Assembly: GCA_963693085.1 (NCBI GenBank)
Contig: OY856413.1
Span: 470,759,879-470,823,878, forward strand
Length of the DNA stretch: 64,000 bases
Source: Alisma plantago-aquatica
Taxonomy: Eukaryota > Streptophyta > Magnoliopsida > Alismatales > Alismataceae
Direction of reading: 5' to 3'
Below, piece after piece: positions 58,276 through 64,000 of this stretch. The notes under the pieces are model-generated. The model did not search any database and was not told where the DNA came from. It saw only the letters and a list, made by a program, of their open reading frames with translations. The position numbers and the translations under genes are program-made. Each line of letters opens with the position of its first letter. Positions within the stretch are counted from its first letter, which is position 1.

Positions 58276-60347
58276 TGTGACACAGTGGATTTTAGCATAA
58301 GAATGAATTAATTACTCTTTTGATCTCTTTATACTCACTCATGGTCCCAAATCATTGTTCTTATCTTTATAATCAATGTTGAGACTCAAATACGAAATAT
58401 GGTGATCAATGTAGTTTTTATACACATTTTAAAACCACAAATTAGATTCATTCATCACTTTGTCCAAAGAAGCAAATTCGTCAATTAAACTTCATCTTTT
58501 GATTCTCAAACTTTTTCAAAATATTCTCCACATATTTGTGAAGCTATGACCCAAATTTCATCTTATTTGGACATTCCTACTATTTACTACAATTTTTTGA
58601 AGATAATGTGTTGAAAACTGTTTATTTGCCTTTTTATTTCAACCTTTTCCACCTTAGCAATCCAAGGCTCACTTAGGGGACAAAACCCAGCCCTTGGATC
58701 TACTTTCTCTTAGATCCCATCCTGATCGGACAGATGAATCATTGTTTCTACCTCCCATTGTTTGCAGGGAGGAGACAATGGAACCGAAATGGTCAATCAA
58801 CCAAATAGGACCATGTTTTAAAAATCAATGCGAACAAACACCTCAGCTCATGTTTTCACGCTCAACCATAGCCATTTTGACCAAGTTTTGTGCACTATTA
58901 TGCCGTCTAAACTTCTCCCTCACCTTCCCGTCTCACTCCAGCGGCCATGGCTAGGTCCCAGATCCGACCTAGCCCTAAACCTAGTCCTAGTCCTATAAAA
59001 CCTCACAATGAACTGCCTCCATCATTTCACAAGAGGAATCGTCCTTTGCGTATCCTATCACACCTTAAAATGCCCCCGTTCTCCTTGTTCTCTACTTCTG
59101 AGAATGGCACCTCCGCCACCTCTGCCCTCAGTTGCCCCTTCTCATCACGTGCTCTCCCCTTTCTCTGGCCCCCATCAAGTTTGCAGAGCCAAGGCAAGCT
59201 TGACCGGCCTACTCACAACCTTCCTCGCCTTCTCCAACTCTCAAAACCCCTTCACGCAAGTGAGCCTTCCAACCGCTCTTCGGACCCCGTGCGGAGGTCT
59301 GTGAGGGAGCAAACGAGCTACAGACCGACCGGTCCAAGAGAGATCCCCCGGTCCAAGGGGTCCAACAAACCAATGTTGAACCAGTTAATTGAGGAAGGGA
59401 ACCAGCCAAAGAAAGACTGAACTGGGCCCTTAGATAAGAAAGCCACCTCGCCCACGTGGTGTAATCTAGACCACTCGTCTTGAATCAAATGGTCGTGGAT
59501 TTTCACTATTTAAGGTATTTTTCTCCCTCTCTGACAAATAATCATTTAAATACTCAGATCTTGATTAAATCATAGAAATTGCAACGTAACTTCAAAAATT
59601 ACAAAAAGTAGTCCATTTTGATCAGAAAAACCCAAGGATTCATTTAAAAATGTTTTGAAGCCTAATTATTGATATATGTCTATGATATTCCTAAATCGTG
59701 ATCCTTTACTTATACTTTTGTCTAAATGACTCCATAAGCATGATTAGATTTTAGAAACCCTAATACTTAACTCTGATGTTTATCTTGAGACACTAGAATC
59801 AGACTTGACCAGACTGGACCTAATCTTATTGGCTTATATACTTTTGAATATGAAACATGTACCTTAAAGATAATCTCAATGATTGCATATTATAATATGA
59901 TTGATCTAAATATTTTGGCATATTTTGATCTATTGATCTAATACTTGGTCCCTGACCTTACTTATTATACTAATCAGAACTTGATCTAACTTGAACAATA
60001 ATGATGCTAATATATCATGGGGAAGATCTAATAACTTGCACATTGACCATGATAATTAGGGTTAACACATGTACCTAGAATACCTAGGTGGGTCATTCAC
60101 ACTTGAAACATAATTGACACTTGAAAAATGTTGAACATCTTAATATTGGTGTTCATAAGTGAATGGCCTAACCCCAAGGTAAAATAGGGATGAGAAACCC
60201 TAATATTGAATCATGAAACATGATCTTATAAACATCATGATCTTGATCCTTGATCCAATATTGTGATTTAGGATCTAACTCGAAGGGTTGATCTACTACT
60301 TGTTGAGATCTATACTCAAAATCCTCAGTGAAAGGTATGCTATTATG
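58276..60347 (+). repeat. 3' LTR of the LARD-like element
   Basis: It is 2072 bp and starts TGTGACACAGTGG. TATA box CCTATAAAAC at 58991. The 157-codon frame at 58947-59420 overlaps the promoter and is broken in the other LTR, so it is not taken as a gene. Confidence 0.85.
58991..59000 (+). promoter_or_regulatory. TATA box, 3' LTR of the LARD-like element
   Basis: CCTATAAAAC about 715 bp into the LTR. Confidence 0.6.
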
Positions 60348-60524
60348 TGAAGAGTGCACATAACCATGCAAGAGTAGTCAATGGACTTGCTCAGTGACCG
60401 AGTATATATCTTCCTATCCTTTTTTCCTATACATTGTTGTTGACACAATCTCTCTGGTGAGGAATTGGGGCAAAAGATTTTATTTTCGCTGCCTTCTCTG
60501 CCATCCCTATTCCTCAACATATTG

Positions 60525-61590
60525 ATGAAAAGTTTGCACGGTTTGAAGTAGGCTCCCAAGAAGTCATACTAGAAGTTTTTGATTCTTTCATGTAGAGTCA
60601 CGAGTACCAGAAGGTAACTGTAGATCCATGTGTCTACATCAAGACATTTCCCAATGACAAGTTTATTATTCTACTACTCTATGTGGATTACATGTTGATA
60701 GTGCTAAACAATGTCAATTTAATAAGAAAATAGAAGATAGAGCTTTCCAAATCCTTTTATAGGAAGTATTATGAACCAACATATTATATTTTGTGGATGC
60801 AATCAAACATGATAGGAAGCTACATAGTTTGTGGCTATCACATGAGAGATATGATGAACAAATTCTAGAGCAATTCAACATGAGGCAATATAAAGTCGTG
60901 AGTACTCCACGTTTAGGCCATACCAAGATTAGTAAGAGTTATGTCTGTCTAGTGATAATGAGAAGGGGAGATGGCCAAAATTCCCTATTCTTCTGAATTG
61001 GGGACTTTTATGTACACAATGATGTATACTCGTCTTGAAATTGCTCATGTAGTTACTCATGTGAACAAGTTTCTATCAAACCCCGGGAAAGATCATTGGG
61101 AGGTGGTAAAGTGGATCTTTATATGTTTGTGAGGCATTAGCAACACATGTATGATGTTTGATGATTCTGAATCGGTATTGAAAAACTTCATTGATGTTGA
61201 CTTGGTAGGTGATGTTGATCATAGGAAGTCTACCAATGGGTGCATATTCACTTTTACATGGGGAGGCATATCTTGATAGTTCATGTTGAAAAAGTATGTT
61301 GCACTATATATGACACAGTCATAATACATTGTAGCAGATAAGAAAGAAAAGAAATAATTTGGACTATGAGATTTTGGGTGAGTTGGGCATGAATCAGGTT
61401 GATCTCACTATATTTTGGAGCAGTGAGAGCGTTATTTACTTGAGCAAAAGAAAAATACATCATGCATGCACAAAGCACACTAATGTAAGATATTATTGGC
61501 TATGATGTGATTGATAAGAAGTCCCTGACACTAAAGAAGATCCATACTAAGAAGAATGCATCTGATATGATGACCATGGTGGTTACATGA
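60525..61590 (+). pseudogene. Tork copia RT C-terminal end and RNase H remnant
   Basis: The sequence resumes at KSLHGLK (RT motif KSLYGLKQAP), then VTVDPCVYIKTFPNDKFIILLLYVDYMLIV, where the catalytic YVDD is changed to YVDY (about 60680-60695). RNase H follows: NPGKDHWEVVKWIF, DVDLVGDVDHRKSTNGCIFTF, an end resembling HHACTKHTNVRYYW, and KKIHTKKNASDMMTMVVT. These match the Tork clade (typical KIHT..NPADMLTK). Many stops and frame changes occur. The upstream two thirds of the RT were lost at the nested block. Confidence 0.88.
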
Positions 61591-61637
61591 GACAATCTAG
61601 AGTTACATACATTCTCAATAATGATAGTCTCCTCCTT

Positions 61638-61653
61638 GGACTAGAGGGGATAT
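61638..61653 (+). other. Polypurine tract of Tork
   Basis: GGACTAGAGGGGA, decayed, just before the 3' LTR. Confidence 0.6.
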
Positions 61654-62315
61654 TTTTGGGCCTAGAAGTGATCCAACCAGTTGGGCCTTATCAAGGTAGC
61701 CCATTGGGGCTCTTTAATTTTGCCATCGTGACCATGCAAATAAATCCCAACAGTCACCTAGCTAGGGAAAATAATGTAACTGACATAGGAAAAGTGAGAC
61801 ATAAGGAAACAGAGAAAGAAGCTACTTTCATTTCCTACGTTTGCAGAGGGAGGAAAAGTAAAGAAAGAGGAGGAGAGCAAGAAAGGAAAGAAGAAATAAG
61901 CGGGTTACTCCCAAAGCATCTGCGTTTTCTTCTTTTGACCATCTACCGATGTACACTTTTTGGACGAGGTTCATCTTCCTAGAAAATTTTGGGATAGTGG
62001 ACTGTAGTGATATCTTCCTACATCGCTATTTTTCTTCTATCCCCTTCTGCATGCATTATCTCAAATTTCAATTAAAATTCAAGAAAAAAATTATATCTTT
62101 GCTTCTTAGTGGATTTCTACTAGTTGGCCTCGGGGTTTTTTCTCTCATAGTGTGCGGATTTTTCTTATAATTATATAATATTCTCTCTTTATCTACCTAT
62201 GATCTTATCTAGATTTTACACACACGTCAGTAACCCTTATGTAAATATTTATTTTTTGTCGCATCATGGTTAACTCTATATTACATAATATGTGTACAAA
62301 TATTTTCCAACAACA
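61654..62315 (+). repeat. 3' LTR of the Tork element
   Basis: TTTTGGGCCTAG (TGTTGGGCC in the 5' LTR) to CCAACAACA; 662 bp. The differences from 48049-48712 are plentiful, so this is an old insertion. Confidence 0.85.
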
Positions 62316-63559
62316 TCTCAGTCAGAAGTAGTAAATTCCAGCGAGTATTGGTTAGTATGTCATCAACGTGCATATCAAAGCACGGGCAAGTCAAAGAGCA
62401 TTGAAGAGTAATGCGTCAACTTGTGTATCATAGCTCGTACAAATCAAACAGTTAACGAGTGGTGGAGAGTAAGTCCTCAACATGTGTAAGAATGAAAGAG
62501 AGAGAGAGAGTAAAGATGACATAACTAGAATAAAACACCTCTTGTGCTAATAAGTAGGTAGAAAGTCACTTCAAGATACAAGTAGCATCAATATTGAACT
62601 CTTCATTTCTTCATTTTTCATCTTCTTTCTTTATTCAACTCATCTTTTACTCTATTCTCCCCCTCATGTCAACCACGAAAAGAATTAAGAAAGTATTTGG
62701 GATGGGGATCTATAAACAATAGTAGAAGAAATGAATATATAGACGAATATGTGGAGAAGGGTAGCCGACAAGCCAAGTCGACCCAATTAGAATTTTCATG
62801 GTGTATGTATATATATACGGCTGAAAGGGAAGTGGACAAATTTTTTTTTTTTTTGGAAATGAAAGTAATATTGCTGATAGATATACAAAGAGGACACACA
62901 ACGTACAGAAGCCACCAGCCATGTGCTATCGACGAAAAAGATGAAGTTGCATACCGACATATAACTTTGGCAGCAATTTTTTCTCATCTCTAAAAAAAAT
63001 TAAATATACTTAGTGGGTAGAAAGGTTTAGAATAACAATGACAACAAAAGAAAATTGAGGGTGGAGTAGACGGAGACGACGACATTGGTGGCTCCTTCAT
63101 GGTGCTACAAGGAAGACAATCAATGCCGGTTCTTTACATATGAAGCATCCATCAAAAGTGTTATTTTCTTAAACTTATGTTCAAGAGAGCGCTTCCAAGT
63201 TCATGGATGCAAAAATGACTGCTCCGACAGAATGTGAAGAAATAAGAGGGAAGGATAATTAAATTGTTGTTATTTCAGTTGACAAATCTCTCGTTTGTAT
63301 ATATAAAAAAGAGGGAAAAACTACAAACATGTGAGTCAAAAATACTTGGAACTCAAAAAGAGGGATAAGACAATTAAACCTATTTACATAATGAGACTAG
63401 TTAATTAATAACTCTAACAACTAATATACCATTATTAGTCTTCTTGTATATCCATCCATCCTCCACGCAAACTCTCAAAATGGATACAAACATATTAACG
63501 ACACTTTTGATTTGCAGGATTATATGTAGGATAGGATTTAAATCATATTAACAAATGCA
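62316..63559. other. Unresolved AT-rich flank
   Basis: It contains an (AG)n run near 62498-62511, 14 T at 62841-62854 that could be the tail of a minus-strand retrocopy extending to about 62930, and no supported gene. Reading frames here are short and unmatched. Confidence 0.5.
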
Positions 63560-63910
63560 ATCCCGTGTTTGCTTCCACAAAATCTACGTCGAGATAACAT
63601 TCGTGATGGACAAAAGTCTCATCCTAATAAGACTTTTGAGTTCGGCACACCCATGGGACTCGTGCGGGATACACGCTCGACCCTATCGCCGCAATGTTCG
63701 ACTCTCTCGTCGCAACCTCAACTCCTAATTGCCCCCTCCTCCACGTCTGAAACTTGACCCAACCCCGACCCCATATCCCTCCTCTCCCAAACCTAAACTC
63801 CGGTCTCCTTCCTCCCCGTTACCTCCTCCCGGCGCCTCAGAATCAAACGCGACTCCATCTCCAGATTCCTAGCCAACACTGCGGCAAAGCGCCTGATGGT
63901 GCCATTAGCA
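63560..63910. other. GC-richer, C-rich stretch; possible gene edge
   Basis: Base composition changes sharply to C-rich, with many CG dinucleotides (about 63640-63720 and 63820-63900), unlike any retrotransposon piece in the window. Plus-strand frames (63569-63757, then after stops RRLRIKRDSISRFLANTAAK near 63828-63890) match nothing I know. It could be a promoter or first exon of a gene to the right, or a gene fragment. Confidence 0.3.
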
Positions 63911-64000
63911 GTAGGCAAGCATAAGAAAGTCAAAATATATACCAACATTTAAATTACCATGACCATCCCGTATTTGGCAAGAAAAAAACAGAGACGAGCC

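Larger units (their letters stand above)
52752..60347 (+). mobile_element. Non-autonomous LTR retrotransposon without coding sequence (LARD-like)
   Basis: Two LTRs of about 2.07 kb (52752-55393 including a LINE insertion, and 58276-60347) flank 2.9 kb of non-coding DNA. The purine tract CTAAGGAGGGAAGGA (58261-58275) precedes the right LTR and sets the strand. No gag or pol motif is found. It lies within Angela-R3. Edge bases are approximate and no clean target duplication is visible. It would need proteins from an autonomous, probably gypsy, partner. Confidence 0.82.
51256..60519 (+). repeat. Angela LTR fragment inside Tork, split by a nested element (Angela-R3)
   Basis: Angela LTR sequence is recognisable from about 51285 (CGATGACATATG and TTGAGGACC) to 52751, and again from 60348 to 60519 (CGCTGCCTTCTCTGCC to CCTCAACA, the LTR end). 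There is no internal domain. The first 170 bp or so of the LTR are missing, together with two thirds of the Tork RT, so a deletion spans the left junction. TATA box 52613; array of GAACCGNNCGGTTC-type motifs 52235-52540. Confidence 0.8.
48049..62315 (+). mobile_element. Tork-clade copia element carrying three nested elements
   Basis: LTRs 48049-48712 (664 bp) and 61654-62315 (662 bp), PBS at 48715, gag, protease and integrase remnants up to about 51255, then a nested block (51256-60519), then RT end and RNase H (60525-61590) and a purine tract. Without the block it is about 5.0 kb, a usual Tork size. The flanking five bases (GATCA and TCTCA) do not make a convincing target duplication. Confidence 0.88.

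Noticed and set aside
58947..59420. 157-codon frame in the LARD LTR
   Set aside because: It overlaps the TATA box region and its counterpart in the other LTR is broken, so it is not conserved.
62841..62930. LINE or retrogene 3' end with T tail
   Set aside because: A 14-T run alone is not enough; no duplication or coding trace was found.

Overview
This window is nuclear DNA of a flowering plant with a large, repeat-packed genome. Almost all of it is retrotransposons: Ty1/copia elements of the Angela and Tork clades, Ty3/gypsy elements of the Tekay/Del (chromovirus) and Tat/Athila types, a non-autonomous LTR element, L1-type and RTE-type LINEs, and a tRNA-derived SINE. I found no intact host gene, no rRNA or tRNA gene and no CRISPR array. 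The species cannot be named from the sequence. Every pol gene here is broken by stops, frameshifts or insertions.

Layout. (1) 1-3423 is the 3' part of a Tat/Athila-like gypsy element (3' LTR 2018-3423). It is inserted in the gag of a minus-strand Angela element (3424 to about 7650), whose other half lies left of the window. (2) About 7660-18607 is a 5'-truncated, plus-strand Tekay element. Its integrase is split by a pol-less element with similar LTRs (9918-14995, target duplication ACAAT/ATAAT). (3) 18608 to about 21254 is a degenerate Athila-like 3' end plus LTR. (4) 21255-27097 is old degenerate DNA with a LINE ORF1 (DUF4283-type) fragment, a 159-bp hairpin and the end of an old copia LTR.

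(5) 27098-47820 is one plus-strand Angela element (Angela-R) bounded by a perfect 5-bp duplication CAATC 20.7 kb apart. Inside it are an L1-type LINE (27255 to about 30160), a complete but decayed minus-strand Angela element (Angela-B, 36665-47496, duplication CCCAG/CTCAG) and a 117-bp SINE with a 16-bp duplication (47603-47719). Angela-B's own left LTR is split by a gypsy solo LTR (38765-40578, duplication AAAGT). (6) 48049-62315 is a plus-strand Tork element. It contains an Angela LTR fragment, which contains a coding-free LTR element (52752-60347), which contains a 5'-truncated RTE LINE end (54004-54560, 16-bp duplication): four levels of nesting. (7) 62316-64000 is unresolved flank, with a GC-richer stretch near 63560-63910 that is the only gene-like base composition seen.

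How the parts relate. The Angela LTR is the dominant repeat, seen six times in both orientations (5600-7650, 27098-32217, 34911-47820, 36665-40634, 45362-47496, 51256-60519). The most interesting pattern is regulatory. In LTRs of unrelated families, the few hundred bases just upstream of the TATA box carry arrays of short CpG-containing palindromes. The palindrome sequence differs between families (GAACCGATCGGTTC, GGTCCCGAGACC, TGAACCCAGTTGGGTTCA), and even between Angela subfamilies whose flanking LTR sequence is otherwise alignable. A Tat-like LTR at the left edge carries a related palindrome cluster, although I could not find its TATA box.
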